From positions 1 to 64,000 of the forward strand of contig NZ_LYPA01000030.1 in NCBI RefSeq assembly GCF_001675045.1: 64,000 nt of DNA, read 5' to 3'. Position 1 is the first letter of the stretch, and every line of letters begins with the position of its first letter. Shown here in pieces: positions 27,102 to 33,649 of the stretch. Origin of the DNA: Paenibacillus oryzae (GTDB lineage: Bacteria > Bacillota > Bacilli > Paenibacillales > Paenibacillaceae). The notes under the pieces are model-generated. The model had not been told where the DNA came from, searched no databases, and saw only the letters and a program-made list of their open reading frames with translations. Both the position numbers and the translations under genes were made by a program.

Positions 27102-28505
27102 CTATTCAGACCGCTCAGCGTTTGCCAATGTTCCGGCCAAGCCAAATTTATTTTTTAGTCTGCTGTACAGAACGGCGCATAAATTTGCCAGAATCGCTAC
27201 TCCGGCAAGCCCCCAAAACAGGTTGGCAAAAGCTTGTCCAAGCGGCAGGTTATGCTGCAGCTCCAGCGCGCTTGATACAACCGCTATACTAAAGGCTCCG
27301 GCAAAAAACTGCATCAGCTGGTACAAGCCGGTTCCCGAGCCGATTTGGCTTTTGGGCAAAATTCTGGATATTTCATTGGAAACGCTGCTGCCGATCATGG
27401 CGAATCCAACATTCATTAACATGTATACAGCTATATCGGCAATCCAAAACCGCGTGCCAAGCAGGGCAAATAAAATAACGGAGGTTAAAATCATAAAGGG
27501 CGCCAGCCGCAAAATGCCGCCATTGCCGTATTTGTCTATGATGGAGCCAATCGCTCTGGAGAGAAGCATGGACAAAATCGCACCCGGAAAGATGATAAAG
27601 CCCGCATGACTTGCGCTTAGTCCAAAATGCTTCAGCAGCATTTGAGGCAGTAAAAACAAGGTGGAAAAGCTGCACAAATAGGACAACACGCCTACAAAAG
27701 ACAACGCAAGATACGTTTTATTCGCAAGCAGCGACGGCAAAACAAAGGGATGCGCCGTTTTTCGGATACGCCATGCAAAAGCGGCCAATCCCGCTATGCC
27801 TATCAGGAGCGGCAACGGGTTAAAGCTGGTAAGGAAAAGCAGCAGGCCCGCCGTTCCCGCACTGAGAGTAATAGCGCCGGGCACATCAAACGGACGTTTC
27901 TCAAATTTTTCCTTCGGAATTTGCCGCACCAGGAAGGGGGCGATACATAACAATAAAGCGGTAATGGCAAATAAATACTTCCAGCCCATATATTGCACGA
28001 CAAACCCGCCCACTACAGGGCCCAAGCCTAATCCTAGCGATACCGACGACATAATGACCGACATCGTTTTCCCCCTGCGGGCCAGCGGCACATAACGGGT
28101 TAATAAAACGATAGATAACGAAATAGCCGCTCCTGCTCCCAGCGCCTGCACAATACGCGCGGCAAGAAGCAGCCAAAATTGCGTGCTCAGCATAGCAACA
28201 AGGGAAGCAGCGCCCGCAGAGACCAGGCTGATGGCGAATAACCGGCGAAGCGGCACAAAATCCGATAACCGGCTAAACGTGATGGAGGAAATCGCAAATG
28301 CAATAGAATAGCCCGTTACGGTAAGAGCTACTGTGGAGGGAGGCAAATTAAAATAATGTCCAAGATCGTTAAGCGCCAGATTAAACATGGCCGTATTCAT
28401 GATGACAAGAACAACGGAAATGCCTAGCAGCAAAATGATGACGCCTTCCCGCTGAAGAAGGCTTTCAGAATCTAAGGTGTTAAGTTTTCGTTGTTGTCCA
28501 GCCAT
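27102..28505 (-). CDS. MFS efflux transporter (14-span, DHA2-like)
   Basis: 467 residues. About 14 membrane spans are visible, the layout of DHA2 drug:proton antiporters such as Tet(L). FSRLSDFVPLRR is the loop 2-3 motif A and ALGAGAAISLSIVLLTRYVP with GLGPVVGGFVVQ resembles motif C. The start at 28505 (MAGQQRKL) has AAGGATG about eight bases upstream. It is divergent from an ArsR-type regulator with a perfect palindrome between the two starts. It probably exports a toxic compound sensed by that regulator; the substrate is not visible. Confidence 0.88.
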   Translation of the reverse strand: MAGQQRKLNTLDSESLLQREGVIILLLGISVVLVIMNTAMFNLALNDLGHYFNLPPSTVALTVTGYSIAFAISSITFSRLSDFVPLRRLFAISLVSAGAASLVAMLSTQFWLLLAARIVQALGAGAAISLSIVLLTRYVPLARRGKTMSVIMSSVSLGLGLGPVVGGFVVQYMGWKYLFAITALLLCIAPFLVRQIPKEKFEKRPFDVPGAITLSAGTAGLLLFLTSFNPLPLLIGIAGLAAFAWRIRKTAHPFVLPSLLANKTYLALSFVGVLSYLCSFSTLFLLPQMLLKHFGLSASHAGFIIFPGAILSMLLSRAIGSIIDKYGNGGILRLAPFMILTSVILFALLGTRFWIADIAVYMLMNVGFAMIGSSVSNEISRILPKSQIGSGTGLYQLMQFFAGAFSIAVVSSALELQHNLPLGQAFANLFWGLAGVAILANLCAVLYSRLKNKFGLAGTLANAERSE

Positions 28506-28539
28506 CTTTATTTCATCCTTCTTTCTGTTCAAAGCATAT

Positions 28540-28555
28540 TTCGATAATTATCGAA
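28540..28555. promoter_or_regulatory. Perfect palindromic operator for the ArsR-type regulator
   Basis: TTCGATAATTATCGAA is a perfect 16-bp palindrome located between the divergent MFS and ArsR-type genes, about 35 bases before the MFS start. ArsR/SmtB repressors bind AT-rich palindromes of this kind, so one dimer could silence both promoters. Confidence 0.7.
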
Positions 28556-28641
28556 CATTTGAAATATACCACTTTTTCGTTTACTATTCAATTAGTGCCA
28601 ATTAGTGCCTGATGAACATACCTCCGGGAAGGAGAGATCCC

Positions 28642-28956
28642 ATGGCAGTGCTGCATCATCCCGAACGCGAAGCCATCCAGTTGGCTTCCGTCTTATATGC
28701 CTTAAGCGATCCCGTTCGCTTGAAAATTGCGGTAGAAATATACAATCACGGGGAAAAGTCCTGCGGCTGCTTCCATACATCTGTAGCCAAGTCTACCTTG
28801 TCGCATCATATGCGTATCCTTCGCGAGGCCGGGATTGTACACACCCGCCCGCAAGGCACCATGCGTTTGATTTCGTTGCGCTCGCAGGATTTGCAGGAGC
28901 GTTTCCCCGGCTTGCTGGACTCCATCGTAAAAGCGTATGTGCAGGAGGAAAAATAA
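28642..28956 (+). CDS. ArsR-family transcriptional regulator
   Basis: 104 residues. LYALSDPVRLKIAVEIYN is the first half of the winged-helix, and VAKSTLSHHMRILREAGIVHTR is the recognition helix; the wing is PQGTMRLISL. Cys-Gly-Cys in KSCGCFHTS lies at the position where some relatives bind metal or thiol-reactive ligands. The start at 28642 has GGAAGGAGAG upstream; a longer frame from 28612 is less likely. It probably represses the divergent MFS gene and itself. Confidence 0.88.
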   Translation: MAVLHHPEREAIQLASVLYALSDPVRLKIAVEIYNHGEKSCGCFHTSVAKSTLSHHMRILREAGIVHTRPQGTMRLISLRSQDLQERFPGLLDSIVKAYVQEEK

Positions 28957-28990
28957 GGCGCGTGCCGTTTAATCGGCACGCGCCTTATTA
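28955..28990 (+). terminator. Terminator of the ArsR-type gene
   Basis: 13-bp stem AAGGCGCGTGCCG/CGGCACGCGCCTT with loop TTTAAT, then ATTATT. It overlaps the stop codon. Confidence 0.8.
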
Positions 28991-29022
28991 TTACTGTTCC
29001 GCCGATAGCGCCGGAGCAGTTA

Positions 29023-29220
29023 TCATACACCCATTTTTTTACGCTGATTGTTGACCTTTTTGGTGTTCTGGCTTTTTAATTCCTGAGTACCGGTCGAAAA
29101 ATGCTGCTGTCCAGGCTTTCCGCCGTTTCCTTGCTTTTTTTGTGCAAGCAATTGCTTGGCCCGTTCCGCTTGAGTCAGCTTTTTTGGCTCGGCAGCCTCG
29201 TTTTGTTCTTTTTCGGACAT
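29023..29220 (-). CDS. Small basic hypothetical protein
   Basis: 65 residues. The start is ATG 29220 with AAGGAAGGTG just upstream; a longer frame begins at 29238. It is Lys/Gln-rich without hydrophobic segments, with a helical start (KLTQAERAKQLLAQKKQG) and a basic, likely disordered end (NTKKVNNQRKKMGV). I do not recognise a characterised family. It could be a small nucleic-acid-binding or spore protein; that is inference. It lies between two unrelated genes. Confidence 0.6.
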   Translation of the reverse strand: MSEKEQNEAAEPKKLTQAERAKQLLAQKKQGNGGKPGQQHFSTGTQELKSQNTKKVNNQRKKMGV

Positions 29221-29252
29221 GGAATCACCTTCCTTCATGCATTGAATCTCCT

Positions 29253-30209
29253 TTATTCTACTACACTTGCATACCGTATAAAAGAGCTTTTCCTCATACA
29301 GGCGCGGTTAATCAGCGTTAGCCCGCTTTTCTCCAGAGCACGCCCTATATCCTTGGTCGTAACGATAACTGCCCTGCCTGCAATCCGTTTGACGGCTCTA
29401 AGCATGTCCAGCTGGTCCTCGGAAGGCAGCACGGAGCACAGATTATAAGGCATATCGACAATGGCCGCATGCCAAAATCCTTCAAGCCGCCGCAAATCCC
29501 CGATGCGAACCAGATCCTCGGCATAGCCAAAATGCCGCAAATTAACGCGCGCGCCCCTAACCGCCAGAGGGTTGAGATCAACCCCTGCGGCGTCTATGCC
29601 CATGGACAATGCTTCGATGAGCACCGTCCCCATACCGCAGCACGGATCAAGCAACGATGCACCTGCCGGGGTTTCCCCCATAGCGATATTCACCAAAGCG
29701 CGGGCCATTCGGGTCGGCAGCGCCGTGGAATAATTTTGCGGCTTGCTGCTGTGCGCAAGCCAGGCGGCGTCATTATCGCTGCAGGGGCCAAACAGCCATT
29801 GCCCCCGCCAGCGTATGAGTCCAAGCGTCACCTCGGGAGAACGCATATCGGCCTTACCTTTTACCGCCCCGCCTGCCATCCGTTCCAGCTTTCTTCGTTC
29901 CCCATAGGAGCAAGGCTCGTCTCCCTCCGTATAAAGCACCTTGAAGGTGGCCCCGCGCAGGTCGTATTCCCTGATTTGTTCAGCCAGCTCCTCCATGGAC
30001 TCTGCTTGGACGGCAACCTCTATTTTGCGCTTGACGAAGGGGCTTCTTCCGGGAGCTATGTCACTTGCTGCCCCATCATTAACTGCCACAACGTGCGGAC
30101 CGCCCGCTGTTTCACGCCAGCCTCCGAACAACGACTCAAGCTCAAGCGTACATAGCTCCGCCTCGTCCTCATGTCTGGCATACATATAGACGCGTGATAC
30201 CTTTTCCAT
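29253..30209 (-). CDS. Putative RNA methyltransferase (TRM11/UPF0020-like)
   Basis: 318 residues. SLLDPCCGMGTVLIEALSMG is the SAM-binding motif I, AAGVDLNPLAVRGARVNL motif II, and IVDMPYNL the N-methylating (D/N)PPY-type motif in a DMPYN form. The N-terminal half lacks a clear THUMP domain but is beta-rich. The fold suggests methylation of guanine or another base in RNA; proteins of this form are related to TRM11/TrmN. The target RNA is unknown. GAGACAGG precedes the ATG at moderate spacing. It lies 14 bases after the LapA-like gene stop in the same direction. Confidence 0.75.
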   Translation of the reverse strand: MEKVSRVYMYARHEDEAELCTLELESLFGGWRETAGGPHVVAVNDGAASDIAPGRSPFVKRKIEVAVQAESMEELAEQIREYDLRGATFKVLYTEGDEPCSYGERRKLERMAGGAVKGKADMRSPEVTLGLIRWRGQWLFGPCSDNDAAWLAHSSKPQNYSTALPTRMARALVNIAMGETPAGASLLDPCCGMGTVLIEALSMGIDAAGVDLNPLAVRGARVNLRHFGYAEDLVRIGDLRRLEGFWHAAIVDMPYNLCSVLPSEDQLDMLRAVKRIAGRAVIVTTKDIGRALEKSGLTLINRACMRKSSFIRYASVVE

Positions 30210-30223
30210 CCTGTCTCCGTTCC

Positions 30224-30601
30224 TTATTTAACTTCGTCGGTTGTAGAGCTTGCGCTTGCCGTATTATCGGCTTCTGCTTCGTTATCCGACACGGAGGCTT
30301 TTCCTCCTGCAAAGGATGTTGCTGCAAAGCTGGCTTCAAACGGCTCTGCTGCCGCTTCCAGCCCGGCTGCCCGTTTCTCCAGTGTTTTGATCGTCCGCTG
30401 CAATTTGAAAATTTTGAACATACCGAACAACCCAACTGACAAACCTCCAAGCAGTGTCGAAACCAATATGACTAAAATAAGCGGAGTACTCGTTTTGGCA
30501 AACAGAAAGTTAACTTCAACGGAGCTTACGTTAATAACCGCAAATATCGCAACAACCAGCGCAAATGCAAAAGCAGCTATTAATGTGCCTTGACTTTTCA
30601 T
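30224..30601 (-). CDS. LapA-domain membrane protein
   Basis: 125 residues. The start at 30601 has GGAGGG about eight bases upstream and gives a normal N-terminus; longer frames upstream are not supported. The two membrane spans are TLIAAFAFALVVAIFAVINV and LILVILVSTLLGGLSVGLFG, with a soluble Ser/Ala/Glu-rich tail. The span pattern and VEVNFLF segment match the LapA/DUF1049 family (lipopolysaccharide assembly LapA in Gram-negatives; function unclear in Bacillota). The gene begins 97 bases before a terminator of the papain-like gene. Confidence 0.8.
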   Translation of the reverse strand: MKSQGTLIAAFAFALVVAIFAVINVSSVEVNFLFAKTSTPLILVILVSTLLGGLSVGLFGMFKIFKLQRTIKTLEKRAAGLEAAAEPFEASFAATSFAGGKASVSDNEAEADNTASASSTTDEVK

Positions 30602-30698
30602 GTGTAATCCCTCCAAGTAGTTATAGGCCATATATCCTAAGATTCTCATAAAAAGCTGCTCTCGTCCAGCTAAATCCTGCCACTTGAATGGAGGCATA

Positions 30699-30731
30699 AA
30701 AAAAGAAGACCAGCTTTCGGGGTCTTCTTTT
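30699..30731. terminator. Bidirectional terminator
   Basis: Stem AAAAAGAAGACC/GGTCTTCTTTTT flanks a 9-base loop, with A and T runs on either side. It lies between the papain-like gene (minus) and the LapA-like gene (minus). Confidence 0.75.
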
Positions 30732-31301
30732 TCAGGCCGTTCGGTATGAGCTTGCAGCGGCTGGCATCTGGTCAAAGCCCGTATACGCATGCAACCGCCC
30801 GGCATAAACCAGTTCAAGCCGGCAGGTTTGCTGCAAATCGCCCGGAGTAACAAGCAATGGCGATTTGTCGACCAATTCCATACCGCTTCGCTTAAACAAG
30901 GTCGCTACAAATTGTGAACAGAAGTAAGCATATTTGCGCTCCCATTCGATATTGAACACTACGCCAAGCATGCCGATTAAGTTATATTTATACATTTCCT
31001 GATTCTGTTCAAAATGCCTGATCTGGGCTTTCAAGTTTGTATACACGTTTTGGTCTACCTTAATGCGGTATAACGCGCACATGGAGTCATCAAAAAACGA
31101 ACCTCGCACATCTTCTCTTACAAATCCTGCAAAAAAGGGATTACTGGGATTTTTTCTGCCAAAGCTATATACTTCGTTCAAATCGCTATCAAACGCTATG
31201 GAGGCATGATTAAGCGGATCTTTAGTAAATCTTCTAATTATTTTCGTTAAAACAGTTCCGGTATCGGTCAATAGAATATAGACCTCTTTATCATTACTCA
31301 T
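30732..31301 (-). CDS. Permuted papain-fold protein (NlpC/P60 or DUF830-like)
   Basis: 189 residues, no signal peptide. A His comes first in PLNHASIAFD (residue ~32), followed far downstream by the Cys in YAYFCSQFVATLF (about 130), the order of the permuted papain-like (YiiX/LRAT type) fold. It may be a cysteine hydrolase or acyltransferase acting on peptides or lipids. It sits next to the isoprenoid-enzyme and NHLP locus, but on the opposite strand and past a 340-base gap, so a role in processing that locus is only a guess. Confidence 0.7.
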   Translation of the reverse strand: MSNDKEVYILLTDTGTVLTKIIRRFTKDPLNHASIAFDSDLNEVYSFGRKNPSNPFFAGFVREDVRGSFFDDSMCALYRIKVDQNVYTNLKAQIRHFEQNQEMYKYNLIGMLGVVFNIEWERKYAYFCSQFVATLFKRSGMELVDKSPLLVTPGDLQQTCRLELVYAGRLHAYTGFDQMPAAASSYRTA

Positions 31302-31656
31302 TTCTGATTACCTCCACATTAAAGAACTTCCTAGTCTTTTCTTTACTTTAATGCAGGAGAAGCAATTGAATAACCTGCTGAGGTTGGGATGATACCCAGA
31401 CCTTGGTCCAGTTTGCTGCGTTGGCTGTTCATCGGGCTGCTGACGGCTGACCCTTTGATAATTTTGGCGTTAGTCAAAACCATTTTACTGGATTTTTAAC
31501 ATTTACTCAATATCATCAGGCAAAAGTTTTTCACTAATATATTGCAGCTTTTTACATTATTTGCGACATGCGACTTTATACATGCTATAGTAAAAGATAG
31601 GGCTGCGGATGCAGTTCCAACACAGACGCTTGGTCGCGTGGACAGGAGGAAACGCC
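31302..31656. other. Gap before the isoprenoid-enzyme gene; short open frame and promoter
   Basis: About 350 bases without a recognised gene. On the minus strand a 46-codon open frame, 31483 down to 31343, reads with normal codon use (contains LDQGLGIIPTSAGYS) but lacks a ribosome binding site at its ATG, so I do not call it a gene. On the plus strand the last 100 bases hold the promoter region of the isoprenoid enzyme. Confidence 0.35.
31561..31591 (+). promoter_or_regulatory. Candidate extended -10 promoter of the isoprenoid-enzyme gene
   Basis: TGCTATAGT at 31583-31591 is a good extended -10. The only -35-like hexamer, TTGCGA at 31561-31566, is 19 bases upstream, a long spacing. The start codon follows about 65 bases later. 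Confidence 0.5.
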
Positions 31657-32643
31657 ATGTTGTGGTATACCATGCACAAGCCGAAGCTGACAGAAATCTA
31701 TGAAACCGCCAAATGCCAGATTTCGGCTTTTCCCGCTCCGCTGGACAGCTTTGGACTTCGCTACGCGGAGCTGTTTAATCCCGTTGCCCACGAAGAGGGA
31801 AGGGACTATATCTGTACTTTGCTGCCCTTTTGGCTCAGGGAGGAAACCGGCATTACGGAAACGCAATGCGCTGAGCTGTCGCTTGCCAATATTTATGGCA
31901 TGTTGTACTACTTTATTCAAGACGATTTAATGGATAGTAAAGTTGCAAGCGAAGGGCAAAAGGAGCCGTTTGCGTTGGGACATTTGCTTTATCATAACAT
32001 GCTTCGTTGTTTTCGGCGTTTATTTCGCTCTGAAAGCATCTTTTGGGACTTCTTCGATAAATATGCGAAGCAGTGGGCGGACAGCGTTATAAACGAAGCT
32101 TCCGGTAATTACTTCATGACGGATAGACTACAAACATCCGGGAAAGCGGCCCCGCTCAAAATAACCGTCGTTGGCGCCTGCCTGCTGGGGGGATGCCCGG
32201 AGCGCATCTCCAGCCTGGAGCATGCCGTCGACATCACATTGACGACCCTCCAAATGCTGGATGATTGGAGCGATTGGCGAGAGGATCTGCACGACGGAAA
32301 TTATAACGGCCTCCTTGCTTTGATTGCAGCGGAATATTCTCATTCTCCAGCAGCATCTGGAATGGAGCGGGCTTCAGCGCCCTGGCGGCCGCCGTCCTTG
32401 AAGGAGGCTGAAGCCGCCATTTACATTAAAGATTGCATGAGCCGTTTTGCAGAATATGGGGAGCAGCACCACGAATTATTAATTGGCATCAAACAAACGC
32501 CCTGCGAGCTGATCGCTTTTCACCTGTATATGAGTGATGGCCTGAAAGCTGTTGCGGAGGAACTCCGGTCCAACAAAAAAAAGGCTTTGGGCGGAGGCAT
32601 CAATATGCTGTACAGTTTAAATAGCGATTCCGCTCAAACCTAA
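31657..32643 (+). CDS. Class I isoprenoid-synthase-fold enzyme (ComQ-analogue candidate)
   Basis: 328 residues; AGGAGG seven bases before ATG 31657 fixes the start. Two aspartate-rich motifs of class I isoprenoid/terpene synthases are seen: YFIQDDLMDS, a DDxxD motif with D89, D90 and D93, and MLDDWSDWREDL, a DDxxDxxED motif with D202, D203, D206, E209 and D210. The protein is otherwise helical, as in that fold. Such pockets bind Mg2+ and prenyl diphosphate. It is followed by two NHLP-leader precursor genes, so I infer it modifies those peptides or makes a linked isoprenoid. ComQ, the prenyltransferase of the Bacillus ComX pheromone, shares the fold; sequence similarity beyond motifs was not tested. 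Enzymatic activity is unproven. Confidence 0.75.
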   Translation: MLWYTMHKPKLTEIYETAKCQISAFPAPLDSFGLRYAELFNPVAHEEGRDYICTLLPFWLREETGITETQCAELSLANIYGMLYYFIQDDLMDSKVASEGQKEPFALGHLLYHNMLRCFRRLFRSESIFWDFFDKYAKQWADSVINEASGNYFMTDRLQTSGKAAPLKITVVGACLLGGCPERISSLEHAVDITLTTLQMLDDWSDWREDLHDGNYNGLLALIAAEYSHSPAASGMERASAPWRPPSLKEAEAAIYIKDCMSRFAEYGEQHHELLIGIKQTPCELIAFHLYMSDGLKAVAEELRSNKKKALGGGINMLYSLNSDSAQT

Positions 32644-32664
32644 CATATACTACTAAAATATCCA

Positions 32665-32750
32665 TTTATACAGAAAAAGCAGTTTGAATTGTATGGTAAA
32701 TGTGATACGCTTATCTGGGAATATCATACAATTCTGAAAGGGTGAGGGCA
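32665..32750 (+). promoter_or_regulatory. Conserved upstream block of the first NHLP gene
   Basis: This block before 32751 aligns without gaps with the block before 33321. Over 80 positions (32671-32750 against 33241-33320) I count 60 identical. Shared elements are GTAT(A/G)GTAAA, TGATAC and CTGAAAGGGTG, the last holding the ribosome site. GTAT...ATAC forms a short inverted repeat that may be an operator. The similarity marks a duplicated promoter or leader, not just a duplicated gene. Confidence 0.6.
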
Positions 32751-33002
32751 ATGTTTATGGTAACGACCCGCCAACAAGAACTTCAGAATCAAATCATTGA
32801 AAAAGCATGGGTAGATGAGGACTTTAAGAAAGAACTGATCGCAAATCCAAAAGCCGCTATAGAAAAAGCATTTGATTTGGATATACCGGCGGATATCAAT
32901 GTCGAAGTTCTAGAGGAAACCAGCAATCATTTTTATCTGGTGCTTCCTCAAAACCCTTCGACTAGAAAAATCATTAGAGTTATCGATGCCCGTTGGTACT
33001 AG
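32751..33002 (+). CDS. NHLP-leader precursor peptide, first copy
   Basis: 83 residues. The region QQELQNQIIEKAWVDEDFKK with LIANPKAA (residues 8-36) and VEVLEETSNHFYLVLPQ (51-67) matches the nitrile-hydratase-like leader peptide (NHLP) family of RiPP precursors. The tail after the LVLPQ border is short: residues 68-83, ending ARWY with W82 next to last. It is 49/63 identical to the second copy in the leader, but the tails differ except for PS and the Arg-Trp-X end. The start is ATG 32751 with GAAAGGG nine bases upstream; GTG 32742 is too close. It is a candidate substrate of the enzyme encoded upstream. Confidence 0.85.
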   Translation: MFMVTTRQQELQNQIIEKAWVDEDFKKELIANPKAAIEKAFDLDIPADINVEVLEETSNHFYLVLPQNPSTRKIIRVIDARWY

Positions 33003-33026
33003 ACCTACTAGACCTATCATTTTTAT

Positions 33027-33066
33027 AAAGCCCCTATACTGCCTTTGCAGAATAGGGGCTTTTCTT
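33027..33066 (+). terminator. Terminator of the first NHLP gene
   Basis: Stem AAAGCCCCTAT/ATAGGGGCTTT followed by TTTCTTT, with inner CTGC/GCAG pairing in the loop. It separates the two NHLP genes into independent transcription units. Confidence 0.85.
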
Positions 33067-33234
33067 TGTGCTGCAGATTTAGATTTCGCCTTGCACGACC
33101 TCTATAATTGGTTATTGATTGCTTCCGCGAGGAGTTTCGACCAAGCAAAAAATGACTTTCGGCGGAGACATTAATAGGCTTTTAGACTTAAAAATGATAT
33201 TCACTTGCCCTGACATATGATCTATCATTTGCCC

Positions 33235-33320
33235 TTTATAGTAAAAAAGTAGTAGAATTTGTATAGTAAACATGATACACTTAACTGGTAATCTCATACA
33301 TATCTGAAAGGGTGATGGTC
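33235..33320 (+). promoter_or_regulatory. Conserved upstream block of the second NHLP gene
   Basis: Counterpart of 32665-32750. It contains TGTATAGTAAACATGATACA, which has TGTAT/ATACA arms, followed by CTGAAAGGGTG just before the ATG. The duplicated block indicates both precursors share one regulator. Confidence 0.6.
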
Positions 33321-33557
33321 ATGGCCAGCCAACAAGAACTTCAAACGCAAATCATTGAAAAAGCATGGGCGGACGAGGATTTTAAGAAAAAACTGATTGC
33401 TAATCCAATAGCTGCACTAAAAGAAGCATTTGGTTTAGATATTCCAGCGAATATTAACGTTGAGGTTCTTGAGGAAACCGCAGATAAATATTATCTGGTG
33501 CTTCCGCAAAGCCCTTCGGCTAGCAAAAATCAAGTTATGGGCCCTCGCTGGCTTTAA
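33321..33557 (+). CDS. NHLP-leader precursor peptide, second copy
   Basis: 78 residues, paralogue of the gene at 32751. The leader carries QQELQTQIIEKAWADEDFKK, LIANPIAALKEAFGLDIPA and VEVLEET, ending in YYLVLPQ. The tail SPSASKNQVMGPRWL is unlike that of copy one apart from the start PS and the RW end, with W77 next to last. This contrast of conserved leader and variable tail is the RiPP pattern. ATG 33321 has GAAAGGG nine bases upstream, in the same geometry as copy one; earlier ATG/GTG codons at 33312-33317 are too close to it. There is no double-Gly cleavage site and no NHLP-type transporter-peptidase gene nearby. Confidence 0.85.
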   Translation: MASQQELQTQIIEKAWADEDFKKKLIANPIAALKEAFGLDIPANINVEVLEETADKYYLVLPQSPSASKNQVMGPRWL

Positions 33558-33573
33558 ACATTGATAATAAACG

Positions 33574-33628
33574 AAAAAATAACCTTTCAATCCCACCTAG
33601 TGACTAGTGGTTTTGAAGGTTATTTTTT
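33574..33628. terminator. Bidirectional terminator between NHLP and kinase genes
   Basis: A long hairpin: AAAAAATAACCTTTCAA pairs with TTTTGAAGGTTATTTTTTG, with an inner CCAC/GTGG and a CTAGT/ACTAG top. A and T runs border both sides. It serves the second NHLP gene (plus) and the histidine kinase gene (minus, ending 33650). Confidence 0.85.
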
Positions 33629-33649
33629 GTACCTGCATGTTTTTTTGCC

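Larger units (their letters stand above)
33003..33320. other. Gap between NHLP genes: terminator plus duplicated leader
   Basis: This 318-base stretch holds the terminator of the first NHLP gene (33027-33066), about 160 bases in which I see no gene, and the conserved promoter/leader block of the second copy (33235-33320). The DNA here is notably A+T-rich. Confidence 0.6.

Noticed and set aside
31343..31483. 46-codon open frame (minus strand) before the isoprenoid-enzyme gene
   Set aside because: Codon use looks normal, but there is no ribosome site before its ATG and no recognised family; likely a chance or decayed frame.
31561..31574. ComA-box-like TTGCGA sequence upstream of the isoprenoid-enzyme gene
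   Set aside because: Only one half resembles TTGCGG-N4-CCGCAA; the other half does not match.
31657..32643. Classical ComQ assignment for the isoprenoid enzyme
   Set aside because: It has the fold motifs but also a second DDxxDxxED motif, and the adjacent peptides are NHLP-type, not ComX; analogy only.
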